A stretch of 64,000 nt of DNA, taken from Bacillus zhangzhouensis. GTDB taxonomy: Bacteria; Bacillota; Bacilli; Bacillales; Bacillaceae. Each line of letters starts with the position of its first letter. The first letter of the stretch is position 1. A program made the position numbers and the translations under genes. The notes under the pieces were generated by a model. The model had not been told where the DNA came from, searched no databases, and saw only the letters and a list, made by a program, of their open reading frames with translations. Positions 18,384 through 27,935 of this stretch are shown in pieces. Location: contig CP099514.1 in NCBI GenBank assembly GCA_025809375.1, forward strand, positions 2,841,528 through 2,905,527, in the 5' to 3' direction.

Positions 18384-19775
18384 TCACTGTTTTTCAGAAA
18401 ACTCTTTTGCAGCCATATCATTCATTTTTACAATATGCTTTTTTGCTTGTTTCATACTTCTCGTTAAACCAAAATGAAAAAGGAGAACATCTCCTGTACA
18501 ATAATCGGGGTGTCTGCCTACTCTTCCAGAAATCTGAACAAGTGCACTCTCTGTAAAAATAGTAGATTCCGAACCAAGTACCCCCACTTGAACATTTGGA
18601 ATGGTTACACCTCGTTCTAAAATAGTGGTTGTAACTAGTACATCGTATACGTAATCTCTAAAGTACTGAACCTTTTGTTTCCTATCTGGATCATCGGCAG
18701 ATACTCCCTCCACGTTTAAAAAGTGTTCTCGAAGAATCTTCGTTACCTTCTTCATGGTAGCAATTGAAGGAACAAAAAGTAATACTCTTCTCTTATTTTC
18801 AATATGTCTCTGCATCCAATTCATCACTTTAGAAGGCAACTGCTTCCTTGCTAATTTCTTTTTCCAATGTCCGATCCATTGGAAGGTAGGGACGGGTAAT
18901 GGTTGTTGGTGAAAACGCAAAGGAATTTTTATCGCTTCCAGTTTTCCACAAGATACCTCTCTCGTCATTTTTTTAGAGGGTGTCGCACTTAAATAAATCC
19001 TAACCCCTCCTTTCTTTTTCATCGCCTTTAGAACAGCAAATTGGAGACGTTCATCCATTGAATAAGGGAAGGCATCGACTTCATCTACTATGAGCACATC
19101 AAATGCATTTTTGTATCTCATCAGCTGATGGGTGGTGGCGATCACAAGCGGTGCTATTTGAAACCTTTGAGAACTGCCACCATAAAGTACGGCTATTGTC
19201 ATCCCTTGAAATGCTTTTCTAAGCCGTGGTTCGAGTTCAAGCACAACATCTGTTCTAGGTGTCGCAATACAGACACTCATTCCTTGATTTAACGCATATT
19301 CGATTCCGTGAAAAAGCACCTCTGTTTTCCCTGCTCCGCAAACCGCCCAAACAAGTAGATCAAATTTGTTTTTGATAGCTTCAATCATTCTTTCTGACGC
19401 TCTTTTTTGTCCTTTAGACAGCTCTCCCTGCCATGTTAATCCCGCTCGACATGTTTCTGCCATTTGTGGACCTGTCCATTCATATAGAAACCCACATTCA
19501 GTTGCTTTTCCCATCATGATGCATGATCTACAATACACACAATCCTTTTGACACACTTCACATGGAGAATGAGCGAAGTACCGCTTGTGTGATACACCGC
19601 ACCGGCAGCATGTAAAACCATTTGCTTTCCTCTCAATGGCAGGTATTCGATTGACTAAGCCCTTCTCCTCCAGCCAATCCAAATTGGACTGTGGACACCT
19701 TGTTTCAACGGTGAGCAGATGGCGAGAATGCAGCTGCCGCATTAGTTCCATTGCTTTGTCCATATTCAACTTCAT
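18384..19775 (-). CDS. comFA: DNA uptake helicase/translocase ComFA
   Basis: A 463-residue DEAD-like ATPase that helps pull single-stranded DNA through ComEC. The ATG at 19775 (MKLNMDKAME) gives the B. subtilis length and has AAAGGTG upstream; the frame from 19853 is too long. A four-cysteine zinc finger (CCRC...CEVC..DCVYC..C) precedes the helicase domains. Walker A is VCGAGKTE, Walker B is IVDEVDAFP, then LSATPSK, and a C-terminal motif QISGRVGRHPD. It heads the comF operon; the degV terminator lies directly upstream. Confidence 0.96.
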   Translation of the reverse strand: MKLNMDKAMELMRQLHSRHLLTVETRCPQSNLDWLEEKGLVNRIPAIERKANGFTCCRCGVSHKRYFAHSPCEVCQKDCVYCRSCIMMGKATECGFLYEWTGPQMAETCRAGLTWQGELSKGQKRASERMIEAIKNKFDLLVWAVCGAGKTEVLFHGIEYALNQGMSVCIATPRTDVVLELEPRLRKAFQGMTIAVLYGGSSQRFQIAPLVIATTHQLMRYKNAFDVLIVDEVDAFPYSMDERLQFAVLKAMKKKGGVRIYLSATPSKKMTREVSCGKLEAIKIPLRFHQQPLPVPTFQWIGHWKKKLARKQLPSKVMNWMQRHIENKRRVLLFVPSIATMKKVTKILREHFLNVEGVSADDPDRKQKVQYFRDYVYDVLVTTTILERGVTIPNVQVGVLGSESTIFTESALVQISGRVGRHPDYCTGDVLLFHFGLTRSMKQAKKHIVKMNDMAAKEFSEKQ

Positions 19776-19851
19776 CAAACACCTTTCAATTGATGTTAGC
19801 CTATTATGTGCAAAGACATGACCTTTCGTCCAACAGGTAAAATAGAAAAAC

Positions 19852-19882
19852 AAAACCCCTTTTCCATAAGAAAAGAGGTTTT
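19852..19882 (-). terminator. degV terminator
   Basis: On the minus strand AAAACCTCTTTTC and GAAAAGGGGTTTT form a 13-bp stem with one G-U pair and a 5-nt loop, then GTTTTT. It also contains AAAA/TTTT blocks that could be read as ComK boxes for comFA, but the terminator explanation is sufficient. Confidence 0.85.
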
Positions 19883-19889
19883 TTAGGAA

Positions 19890-20732
19890 TTATCTAATCA
19901 CCCAGCCAAGGCCTAAAGAGCCTTCACCAAGATGGGTGCTGATTACGGCACCAAAGTAGCTTTTATAAAATTCAACATGAGGATATTTTTCTGATAAGTG
20001 CGCTATTAATTCTTCTGCTTCTTCTTCTCTATTACCATGTATCAGTGTTGCTCTCATCGGAACACCACGTGATGCATCTTCATCAAATAATTCAAAAATA
20101 CGTGAAATGGCTTTTTTACGTGAGCGAATCTTCTCAAAAGGAACAATTAGCTTGTTGTCAAAATGCAAAATAGGCTTTACCTTTAAGAGGCTTCCAATAA
20201 AAGCCTGAGCACCATTTAATCTGCCGCCTCTTTGCAAATGAGTTAAATCGTCTACCATAAAATATGCCCGCTGACTTTCTTTCAGGTAATTTAGATGTGC
20301 TAACACTTCTTCTAAAGAAGCACCTTCTTGGATTTTTTCAGCAGCTTCTAACACATAAAAACCTTGTGCCATACAGCTTGTTTCTGTATCAAACGGATAA
20401 ATATCAATTCCGTCAACCAGATCATTCGCTGAGGCAGCACTATTATACGTTCCACTAATTCCACTTGAAAGGTGAATACTAATCACGGCGTCGTATGTTT
20501 CGCTTAGTTTTTCATATAAGGCTATTAATTCACCGAATGCAGGCTGAGAGGTTGTTGGAAGATCTTTGTGTTTTTTGATTTCTTCATAATATGTCTTCCA
20601 GTCCATTTCTATTTCTTCACGGTATGATTCGCTGCCAAAGATGACGTTGAGGGGAATCATATGAATATCATGTTTATCACGCAGTTCTTGTGGTAGATAA
20701 GCAGTACTGTCTGTTACAACGGCTATTTTCAT
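19890..20732 (-). CDS. degV: DegV family fatty-acid-binding protein
   Basis: A 280-residue DegV/FakB-fold protein. It begins MKIAVVTDSTAYLPQEL, has the conserved TSQPAFGE fatty-acid-binding loop and the SSGISGTYNSA turn, and ends HLGEGSLGLGW. Such proteins bind fatty acids and present them to FakA kinase; in B. subtilis the degV gene lies between degU and comFA, as here. Function in this strain is inferred from the family. Confidence 0.95.
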   Translation of the reverse strand: MKIAVVTDSTAYLPQELRDKHDIHMIPLNVIFGSESYREEIEMDWKTYYEEIKKHKDLPTTSQPAFGELIALYEKLSETYDAVISIHLSSGISGTYNSAASANDLVDGIDIYPFDTETSCMAQGFYVLEAAEKIQEGASLEEVLAHLNYLKESQRAYFMVDDLTHLQRGGRLNGAQAFIGSLLKVKPILHFDNKLIVPFEKIRSRKKAISRIFELFDEDASRGVPMRATLIHGNREEEAEELIAHLSEKYPHVEFYKSYFGAVISTHLGEGSLGLGWVIR

Positions 20733-20824
20733 TCTTAAATACCTTCCTTATTCGTTAAGTTAATCTTTTTTATTTTTAAAAGAACGATCATTTTTTATTA
20801 GATTTATAATACTAATCAAAAAAG

Positions 20825-20845
20825 CCTGCCTAATCAATAGGCAAG
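20825..20845 (-). terminator. degU terminator
   Basis: CTTGCCT and AGGCAGG pair on the minus strand (one G-U) around a 7-nt loop, followed by CTTTTTTG. It is about 105 bases after the degU stop and is preceded by a structured leader-like segment. Confidence 0.75.
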
Positions 20846-20949
20846 CCCGCTATATCCGAAAAAGACTCCTTACCCAGTCTATCATTTCCCTCACGGCTAA
20901 AATGTGAGAGAACAAAAAACAGGCGAAGAAGGAGTACTTGTCCGGAATA

Positions 20950-21639
20950 TTATCTCATTTCTACCCAGCCGTTTTTAATAGCTACAACAACAGCTTGTGT
21001 ACGGTCGTTTACATTCATTTTTTGCAAAATGTTACTCACGTGGTTTTTGACTGTTTTCTCACTAATAAAGAGCGATTCACCGATTCCTCTGTTGCTCTTT
21101 CCGTCAGCTAACATTTGAAGAACTTCACATTCACGTCTAGTTAAGATATGAAGTGGTCTGCGAATTTCAGGATATACCTCGTGCTGTGGATGTGCTGAAA
21201 CGCCACTAGTCGCTAGGCGTCGGAATTCATTTACTAAGTTATGAGTAACTTTCGGATGTAAATAAGAGCCTCCGTCAGCTACAACTTTCACTGCTTCGAT
21301 GAGCGTGTCTGCATCCATTTCTTTTAACAGGTAGCCTCTTGCCCCTGTTTTCAATGCATGTGTTACATAGTTTTCATCGTCATGAATAGATAGAATAATG
21401 ACTTTTGATTCGGGATAAAGCTCAACAAGCTGCTTTGTCGCCTCAACACCATTTACATTAGGCATATTAATGTCCATAATGACAACATCCGGATGATAGT
21501 GTTCTACGATACGTGCAGCTTCGTCACCGTCGTCTCCTTCTGCAACTACTTCAAAAGTAGGTTCAAAATCTAAAATCCGTTTGACACCTTCACGGAATAA
21601 TTGGTGGTCATCAATAATTACAATATTTACTTTAGTCAC
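20950..21639 (-). CDS. degU: Response regulator DegU
   Basis: A 229-residue NarL/FixJ-type regulator. The receiver domain has the acidic pocket near DDH (residues 10-12), the phospho-acceptor Asp56 (VVIMDINMP) and Lys in the ILSIHD region; the C-terminal LuxR-type helix-turn-helix is [18 protein letters not shown]...[12 protein letters not shown]. DegU controls exoenzymes, competence (comK), motility and poly-gamma-glutamate. It follows degS, its kinase, by 64 bases. Confidence 0.97.
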   Translation of the reverse strand: MTKVNIVIIDDHQLFREGVKRILDFEPTFEVVAEGDDGDEAARIVEHYHPDVVIMDINMPNVNGVEATKQLVELYPESKVIILSIHDDENYVTHALKTGARGYLLKEMDADTLIEAVKVVADGGSYLHPKVTHNLVNEFRRLATSGVSAHPQHEVYPEIRRPLHILTRRECEVLQMLADGKSNRGIGESLFISEKTVKNHVSNILQKMNVNDRTQAVVVAIKNGWVEMR

Positions 21640-21703
21640 AAGCTACGCCTCCCCATGTTTATTGTTCTACACCTGAACTTTATGGTCAATATGTCTTTTG
21701 ACT

Positions 21704-22879
21704 CTATTTTACAATTTTATTTTGCAATGTTAGTGGCACGCGAATCATGATGAATGTCCCTAGACCTATTTTTGAGTCTATGGTCATTTTACCTTCCAGT
21801 AAGTCTACGCGTTCTTTCATGCCAAGTAAACCGAAGGATTTGTTTTTGTTTGTTTTCACATCTTTCATATCAAAACCTTTTCCATCGTCTTTAATAATCA
21901 AGGTCACAAAGTCTTTCGTTACTTCTACTTTGACAGAGATTTCTTCAGCTTCAGAATGCTTTAATGAATTTGTGACGGCTTCTTGGGCTAGTCTAAACAG
22001 TGCTACTTCAAATTGAGAAGCAATTCTTTCGCTTTCTGTATCACCTAGGCATTGGAACGTAATTTTGGTTTTCCCATCATATTCTTCAATTGTGTTTAAG
22101 TATTTTCTCAATGTTGGAATCAGACCCAAATCATCTAAAGCCATCGGTCTTAAATCATAAATGATTCTTCTCACTTCGTACAGTGCATTTCGCACATTTT
22201 GTCTGAGACTTCTAATTTCTTTAAAGCCTTCTTCTGTACCGCGGTCTCTAAAAATCCTTTCAATTAATTCGGAACGCATCATCACGTTTGCCAGCATTTG
22301 AGCAGGGCCGTCATGAATTTCTCGAGACACTCTTTTGCGTTCTTCTTCTTGGGCTTCAATAATTCTCAGCCCAAAATCTTGTTTTGCCTGAGCATCTTCA
22401 AGTAAAACGCCGACCTGGCGTAAATCCTGGTTGAGATAGTTGAGAACAACTGTAATCTGACTTACAAGCGTTTCAGAGCGTTCAATGACGTCTTGTAAAC
22501 TTAATAATCGTCTTTCCAGATCGTCTCTTCTTTCTCTCAGCTGCTTCTCGCGCTGCTGAATCATGGTGAGTTCTACTTGCAAGTTATGTGCTTTTTCGTA
22601 GGCCTCACGTATTTCTTCTTCGCTGAATTTGTTGAAGTTCCTGCTGACCTCAGATAAGCGATTTCTAGCATGTCTTGTATGGACTTCCAGCTTATCCCCA
22701 AAATCAATTACTTCGTTTACTTGCTGCTTGATTTGCTTCAGTTCTTCTACTAGGCTTTCATATTGTTGACGGGACTGTTCGCCGATTCTAAATACTTCGT
22801 CTTTGCTGCCATCAACTGTACTTAGCATTTTCATGATGATTGAATCCAATAATTTCGGATCCATTTTGGGTGTTGTCAT
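21704..22879 (-). CDS. degS: Sensor histidine kinase DegS
   Basis: A 391-residue cytosolic kinase with no membrane segment. The ATG at 22879 (MTTPKMDPKLLDS) has GGGAGGG upstream, better than the in-frame codon at 22909. The N-terminal half is an N-terminal sensor and coiled coil (DegS domain); the HisKA_3 phospho-acceptor is His189 (VSREIHDGPAQML); the ATPase part has the DLRPMALDDLGL and FGLLGMKERV motifs. It phosphorylates DegU. Confidence 0.97.
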   Translation of the reverse strand: MTTPKMDPKLLDSIIMKMLSTVDGSKDEVFRIGEQSRQQYESLVEELKQIKQQVNEVIDFGDKLEVHTRHARNRLSEVSRNFNKFSEEEIREAYEKAHNLQVELTMIQQREKQLRERRDDLERRLLSLQDVIERSETLVSQITVVLNYLNQDLRQVGVLLEDAQAKQDFGLRIIEAQEEERKRVSREIHDGPAQMLANVMMRSELIERIFRDRGTEEGFKEIRSLRQNVRNALYEVRRIIYDLRPMALDDLGLIPTLRKYLNTIEEYDGKTKITFQCLGDTESERIASQFEVALFRLAQEAVTNSLKHSEAEEISVKVEVTKDFVTLIIKDDGKGFDMKDVKTNKNKSFGLLGMKERVDLLEGKMTIDSKIGLGTFIMIRVPLTLQNKIVK

Positions 22880-23100
22880 GGCTTTTCCCTCCCGTAACAG
22901 TGATGTCATCTTTTTTTATTATAAATGTCATTGATCTGTATTTTATGTCGAATTATAATGAAAGAATGCGTATCAATCATGAAGTTTTTATGGCGACCCT
23001 TTTTCTGCTCCTATCATCATAACAAAATACGCTGTAAAATTCTAAAACTAATGCAAATTTTCACTAGCCTTACAATTTGTTTTTCAGGAGGATATGTCTT

Positions 23101-23769
23101 TTGCTGAATCGCTATCTTACAGTAAAAAGTCGTGGCGAGCATGAGATCGTCATTGAAAAATCACGTTTTATTTGTCATATACAACGTGCTGTTTCAGAAG
23201 AAGAAGCACAAGCATTTATACAATCCATTAAAAAACAACATTGGAATGCCACACATAATTGTTCAGCCTATCTCATTGGTGAACATGACCTGATTCAAAA
23301 AGCGAATGACGATGGTGAACCAAGCGGTACAGCAGGTGTGCCAATGCTTGAGGTGCTAAAAAAACGGAAGCTGAAAGATACAGTCGTTGTGGTCACTCGT
23401 TATTTCGGCGGTATCAAGCTAGGTGCCGGTGGGTTGATTCGTGCCTACGGAAAATCTGTATCAGAAGCTATCAACCATGTTGGAATGGTAGAGCGCTGTT
23501 TAATGCGTACAATGCACACAACAATAGATTATACATGGCTTGGAAAGGTAGAGAATGAGCTTAGAGCCTCATCTTTTCAGCTAAAAGAAATCCATTATGC
23601 AGAAGATGTTATTTTTGAAACATATGTCGAAGAAACAAAAACAGAGCAATTCATTGAGTGGATAACTGAGCTGACAAATGGAAAGAGTGTTACAAAAGAA
23701 GGCGAACTTATTTATTTAGAAAAGGACATTGGTCCGATAAAGGAGACAGATGAATGGCTCAACGAGTAA
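23101..23769 (+). CDS. yvyE: IMPACT/YigZ family protein
   Basis: A 222-residue protein of the UPF0029/IMPACT family. The start is set at TTG 23101 (LLNRYLTVK), 9 bases after AGGAGG; the frame from 23077 includes the ribosome site itself. It has the family's HNCSAYLIGE and DDGEPSGTAGVPML motifs and the YFGGIKLGAGGLIRAYG signature. YigZ-like proteins are linked to translation or RNA metabolism. Its end overlaps tagV by 16 bases. Confidence 0.93.
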   Translation: MLNRYLTVKSRGEHEIVIEKSRFICHIQRAVSEEEAQAFIQSIKKQHWNATHNCSAYLIGEHDLIQKANDDGEPSGTAGVPMLEVLKKRKLKDTVVVVTRYFGGIKLGAGGLIRAYGKSVSEAINHVGMVERCLMRTMHTTIDYTWLGKVENELRASSFQLKEIHYAEDVIFETYVEETKTEQFIEWITELTNGKSVTKEGELIYLEKDIGPIKETDEWLNE

Positions 23770-24845
23770 AAGTGCGTGTACGAAAGAAAAAGAGTAAGAA
23801 GAAGAGAATTATCAAACGTATTCTGGTCTTATTTTTGCTTCTTATCATCTGCATGGGCGGATTTGCAGTATATAAAATCGTCAATACTCTTCAAGCTGCT
23901 GACAGAACATATGATGAACTAGACCGCGGAGAGAAATCGAAGCTTCGTGATGCTGTCATTGATATTAAGAAAAAACCTTTCTCTGTACTATTTGTCGGAA
24001 TTGAGGATTATGCCACAAAGGGTGATCATGGCCGTTCAGATTCACTCATTGTCGCAACGATTAACCCTCAAGACAAAACGATGAAAATGGTTAGTATCCC
24101 TCGTGACACACGCGTACAGCTTGCAAATGATACGACAGGAAGTAAAGAAAAGATCAATGCAGCATTTGCTAAAGGTGGTAAAGACGAAACGATTGAAACT
24201 GTCGAACAATTCTTGCATATTCCGATTGATAAGTATGCAACGGTTGATTTTGATGGATTCAAGGATGTCATTGATGAAGTTGGCGGAATTAATATTGATG
24301 TTCCATTTGACTTCAATGAAAAAAGCGATGTTAAAAAATCGAAAAAGATTTACTTCAAAAAAGGCAATATGCATTTAAACGGGGAAGAAGCACTTGCTTA
24401 CGCACGGATGAGAAAACAAGATCCCCGCGGTGATTTCGGACGTAATGATCGTCAGAAACAAATTTTACGCGCAATGATTGATCAAATGGCGAAGCCAAGT
24501 AACATTGCGAACGTCGATAACATCGCAAAAGAAGTCAGTGATCACATTACGACCAATTTCCGAATCACAGAAGGTCTTGCGCTTCAGCAAATCTACAGCG
24601 GATTTAAAGGAGACGACACAGAAACACTTTCTATTAAAGGATCAGACCTTTACTTAGGTCCAAATCGAACGTATTATTTTGAGCCAGATCCAACCAATCT
24701 AGCTAACGTACAAAATGAATTACGAACGCATTTAAAGCTTCCTGCTGAATCTTCAACTGAAACAGATTCACAAACCAATCCGTCCTCTGGTGAAACAGGG
24801 ACAAGTGATACAACTAACTCTTCGACCAGCACACCAGGACAATAA
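23754..24845 (+). CDS. tagV: LytR-CpsA-Psr (LCP) wall polymer ligase TagV
   Basis: A 363-residue protein with a basic cytoplasmic N-terminus, one signal-anchor helix (about residues 23-45) and an extracellular LCP domain. Conserved positions are visible: HGRSDSL, the SIPRDT loop, and YARMRKQDPRGDFGRNDRQ, which carry the Arg and Asp residues that bind polyprenyl pyrophosphate and metal. TagTUV-type LCP proteins transfer teichoic acid from its lipid carrier to MurNAc. The C-terminus is a Ser/Thr-rich tail. It overlaps yvyE and converges on tagO. Confidence 0.92.
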   Translation: MAQRVKVRVRKKKSKKKRIIKRILVLFLLLIICMGGFAVYKIVNTLQAADRTYDELDRGEKSKLRDAVIDIKKKPFSVLFVGIEDYATKGDHGRSDSLIVATINPQDKTMKMVSIPRDTRVQLANDTTGSKEKINAAFAKGGKDETIETVEQFLHIPIDKYATVDFDGFKDVIDEVGGINIDVPFDFNEKSDVKKSKKIYFKKGNMHLNGEEALAYARMRKQDPRGDFGRNDRQKQILRAMIDQMAKPSNIANVDNIAKEVSDHITTNFRITEGLALQQIYSGFKGDDTETLSIKGSDLYLGPNRTYYFEPDPTNLANVQNELRTHLKLPAESSTETDSQTNPSSGETGTSDTTNSSTSTPGQ

Positions 24846-24866
24846 TAAAAACAGCCCAGTTTCTAG

Positions 24867-25500
24867 TGGTCTTACCCCTGTCAAGTAGACAAATATAAAA
24901 AGCCTAAGCTGCCAGTGTGTGACGGTACTCTACCGGAGCACACTGGTTTCATTTTTTCTGGAATCGTTCGTGATTATAGAATGGTATGTAATCTTCTATG
25001 CTTTTATAAAGCTCCTCTTCCGTTTGACACGAAGAAAAGTAAGTGTTCTCTGTGTTGAGATGAGAGAAAAATGATTCGATACAGGCTTTATCCAAGCAGT
25101 TCCTCTTCGGGAATAACTGCCCTTTAAACCATCGTTTTCTCCTTGATCTGAATGAAGCATAGCTCCTTTGACATTTTCCATGCGACGATTTCATTGTTAT
25201 ATAGATCTTGTATACAGATTGTTGACAAAGGGCTAAAATGATGTTTTTCCTCACGATATTTTCTGACCCGATTTTTTAACTGAGTGGAACTTCGGAGACC
25301 TCATTTTTCAGTACAATGATCGATCGCTTCCATTTCCTTCTTCATACATTTTGACAGTTTTCATCTTAAATTCTTTCGTGTAGTGTTGAAAATGTTGTCC
25401 TTTTCTCGCCATAAAAAATCCCCTCCAAGTATAGTGTAGCAAGCAGCCAAGATATGTTCTTGGGCTTTTTTACACTGTCTACTTAGAGGGGGTTCGTCCC
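24867..25500 (-). mobile_element. Degraded IS3-family element inserted in a terminator loop
   Basis: About 634 bp bounded by imperfect 25-bp inverted repeats that share the inner AAGTAGACA (24867-24891 and 25476-25500; 17 of 25 match) and flanked on both sides by CTAG, a plausible 4-bp target duplication. On the minus strand a GGAGGGGA site precedes a short OrfA start (MARKGQHFQHYTKEF) that soon frameshifts and stops. Part of an OrfB end remains at 24949-25254 (KACIESFFSHLNTE with the last catalytic Glu, then IEDYIPFYNHERFQKK). Most of the DDE domain is deleted. It cannot move by itself. Confidence 0.85.
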
Positions 25501-25517
25501 CTAGAAACGGACTTTTT

Positions 25518-26585
25518 TTATTGTCTTTTGACCATTCGTTTATAAAATTTCGTAAATGGTTTGAACTCCTCATTTACCAAGCCTGTGACTTCCGCAATCA
25601 CTTGCATGAACATGACCAGTAAAAAGATAATGATCAGTGATAACCAAATGGTGGCGCTTTTCAGCAAGATGGCACTTAAACTAAAGACTAAACCAATCAT
25701 ATAAATCACGATGACGGCCATGCGATGAGACAAGCCAAAGGCCATCAGTCTATGATGAATATGAGATTTGTCGGGTGCTGAGATCGGCTGTTTGTTTAAT
25801 ATTCGTCTAATGATGGCAAAGGTGGTATCGAAAATAGGGACACCTAAGATGATCACTGGGACAACAACACTAAACAAGGTAACACTTTTGTACAGCCCTA
25901 AAAGTGACAGTACCGAAATCATATAGCCTAAAAAAAGTGAACCGGTGTCACCCATAAAAATCTTCGCCGGATGAAAGTTGTAAAAAAGAAAGCCGATGGT
26001 ACTGCCAATGACAACAAGGGATAAAGAAAAAATCAAAATTTTATCAGCAGAAAATGCCATTACGGCAATGGTCGATAAACCGATGACAGAAATACCGGCA
26101 GCCAGTCCATCAAGGCCGTCAATTAAATTAATGGCATTTGTGATTCCGACAATCCATAACACGGTTAGGGGATATGCCATCCAGCCTAACTCAATTCGAT
26201 CTGTTAAGAAAGGGACAGAGAAAAAGTCCATTTTTAAGCCCGTGCTTACAATCAAACAAGCAACAAGAACTTGTACGAGAAATTTAAATTTTGCACTTAA
26301 ATTATATTTATCATCAAATATACCTAGAATGACGATAAGTACGGCACCAACTGAAATTGCTGTAATTTTATTATGTAGAAACAGCCCGCCTGCTAACGCT
26401 CCAGCCGCTACCCCAATAAAAATTGCCAAACCGCCCATTCGAGGCATTACTTTATCATGAACTTTTCGTTTATTCGGCTGGTCCACTGCACCAATCTTAA
26501 TTGCAAACTTTTTGACGATTGGTGTCACAATTAAAACTGTAGCCAGAGAGACAAAAAACGCTAATAAGGCGCGTTCGTAATCCAT
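25518..26585 (-). CDS. tagO: Undecaprenyl-phosphate GlcNAc-1-phosphate transferase TagO
   Basis: A 355-residue polytopic membrane enzyme (about 11 helices) that transfers GlcNAc-1-P from UDP-GlcNAc to undecaprenyl phosphate, the first step of teichoic and teichuronic acid assembly. Family motifs are present: KRKVHDKVMPRMGGLAIF, NAINLIDGLDGLAAG, FMGDTGSLFLGY and the loop SHIHHRL. The ATG at 26585 is the only good start. It converges with tagV and is followed upstream by the tua operon in the same direction. Confidence 0.96.
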   Translation of the reverse strand: MDYERALLAFFVSLATVLIVTPIVKKFAIKIGAVDQPNKRKVHDKVMPRMGGLAIFIGVAAGALAGGLFLHNKITAISVGAVLIVILGIFDDKYNLSAKFKFLVQVLVACLIVSTGLKMDFFSVPFLTDRIELGWMAYPLTVLWIVGITNAINLIDGLDGLAAGISVIGLSTIAVMAFSADKILIFSLSLVVIGSTIGFLFYNFHPAKIFMGDTGSLFLGYMISVLSLLGLYKSVTLFSVVVPVIILGVPIFDTTFAIIRRILNKQPISAPDKSHIHHRLMAFGLSHRMAVIVIYMIGLVFSLSAILLKSATIWLSLIIIFLLVMFMQVIAEVTGLVNEEFKPFTKFYKRMVKRQ

Positions 26586-26696
26586 AGGTCAGTCTCCTTC
26601 TAAATTGAAATCTGTATTTTGTATATTGGCCGCTCTTTCCATTATACAATTGAATAGAGGATGATCACAAGCTCCCCCTGTGAAGAAGAAACAAAT

Positions 26697-26730
26697 AAAA
26701 ACGCACAATCCCTGATGAATTATGCGTTTT
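26697..26730 (-). terminator. tua operon terminator
   Basis: On the minus strand AAAACGCA and TGCGTTTTT pair across a long loop that includes the tuaH stop, with T residues following. Confidence 0.65.
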
Positions 26731-27919
26731 CTTTAATATTCGTTAGTTCCACCATGTTTGTGAACAGCGCATGCCAATCTTTTTTCTTCGCACGGCTTTG
26801 TCTTAGATGTCTATAGGTCATGTCGTCTTTTTTGCTGATCACTTTTTGGCAGGCTTCTACGAAGAGCACAGGATCATCGCCCTCTAAATATTCATACACA
26901 TCATTCTCTTTTAGCCTTTCCGTTGACGGAAGATTTAATCCGACAACAGGTATTCCTGCAGCTAAAAATTCATATAGCTTGAGTGGGAACACGGCTTGAT
27001 TGTAAGGAGATTGTTTGTATGGCATCATGCCTACATCAATCAGCTTCATATACGCAGGCACTTCTTCTGGTGCAACAGCACCTGTCCAAATCACATTCGG
27101 CAGTTTAAGTGCATGCTGAAAAGACGGATCGCCATTTGTTCCATCCGGACCGACAAATAAAAATGTCCACTCAGGCTGCATGCGGGCAGCTTCTGCTATC
27201 ATGCCAAAATCCAGCTTCGGCTTGATGCCTCCAATAAAACCTAGCACCGTTCCTTCTCTTCCTTGCAGTACATCCTCCTTACATGGGAGGTTGCTTTTTG
27301 CAAACACATCGTACTCGACGCCATTTTCTACTGTAAACACATCTTTCGGTTCACCCATGAGACGTTTTTTGATTTGATCGTGTAAGTATTGAGAAGAGCA
27401 TGTAATGCTGTGTGCGTATTTGATGATTCGATTTTCTGCTTTCACAATGACACGATGCCTCATATAAGAAAGCAAATTATTTTTGCCGCTTATCGGCTCT
27501 CCCCACAGGTCACTGCAGTCATAGACAATATGTTTCCATTCAAATAAAGAAGATAAAAGCGGAAAGCCCGGAAACGTATACCATAAGCAAACAGCGATTC
27601 CCTTCTTTTCCTCCTGCCGCAAATGATCAAGAAGAGGGGACAATTTATGAATATAGAACATGTCTTGATACCGGCCAAAGCGAAAAAATTTGCTCTTGAG
27701 CACATCAGGAATAGTCAATTGCTTCATTCGATCGGTTATGGGCTGAAAGGGAGCTGTATGACGGGATGCAGATGGGCATACCCAGATGACCTCTTTTGTT
27801 TCTGGATCAGATGCTAGAAATTCCGCCAGTCGATGCCGTCTGTACCTGAGGCCGTCCTGTCCCCATTCTCCCGTTGCTACGATAACATGTATGATCGAGT
27901 CTGCTTTCACCTTTATCAC
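26720..27919 (-). CDS. tuaH: Teichuronic acid glycosyltransferase TuaH
   Basis: A 399-residue GT-B type glycosyltransferase, close to the B. subtilis TuaH length, starting at a GTG with AGAAGGG upstream. The C-terminal half has the GT1/GT4-like features LGFIGGIKPKLDFGMI, TFLFVGPDG and PLKLYEFLAAGIPVVGLN, where a Glu-x7-Glu-like site binds the donor sugar. It is the last gene of the tua operon and presumably adds one of the two repeating sugars. Confidence 0.9.
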   Translation of the reverse strand: MIKVKADSIIHVIVATGEWGQDGLRYRRHRLAEFLASDPETKEVIWVCPSASRHTAPFQPITDRMKQLTIPDVLKSKFFRFGRYQDMFYIHKLSPLLDHLRQEEKKGIAVCLWYTFPGFPLLSSLFEWKHIVYDCSDLWGEPISGKNNLLSYMRHRVIVKAENRIIKYAHSITCSSQYLHDQIKKRLMGEPKDVFTVENGVEYDVFAKSNLPCKEDVLQGREGTVLGFIGGIKPKLDFGMIAEAARMQPEWTFLFVGPDGTNGDPSFQHALKLPNVIWTGAVAPEEVPAYMKLIDVGMMPYKQSPYNQAVFPLKLYEFLAAGIPVVGLNLPSTERLKENDVYEYLEGDDPVLFVEACQKVISKKDDMTYRHLRQSRAKKKDWHALFTNMVELTNIKENA

Positions 27920-27935
27920 CTTTTTTCCCTTCTGT

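Noticed and set aside
19852-19882. Paired AAAA/TTTT blocks as ComK boxes upstream of comFA.
   Set aside because: The blocks belong to the degV terminator stem; spacing between blocks does not clearly follow the ComK rule.
24949-25254. The 101-codon transposase frame as a functional gene.
   Set aside because: It lacks the first two acidic residues of the DDE triad, has no ribosome site and is joined to unrelated upstream codons by a deletion.
25361-25573. A 70-codon open frame across the IS right end and the tagO end.
   Set aside because: It reads through the inverted repeat into tagO in a wrong frame; it is a by-product of the insertion.
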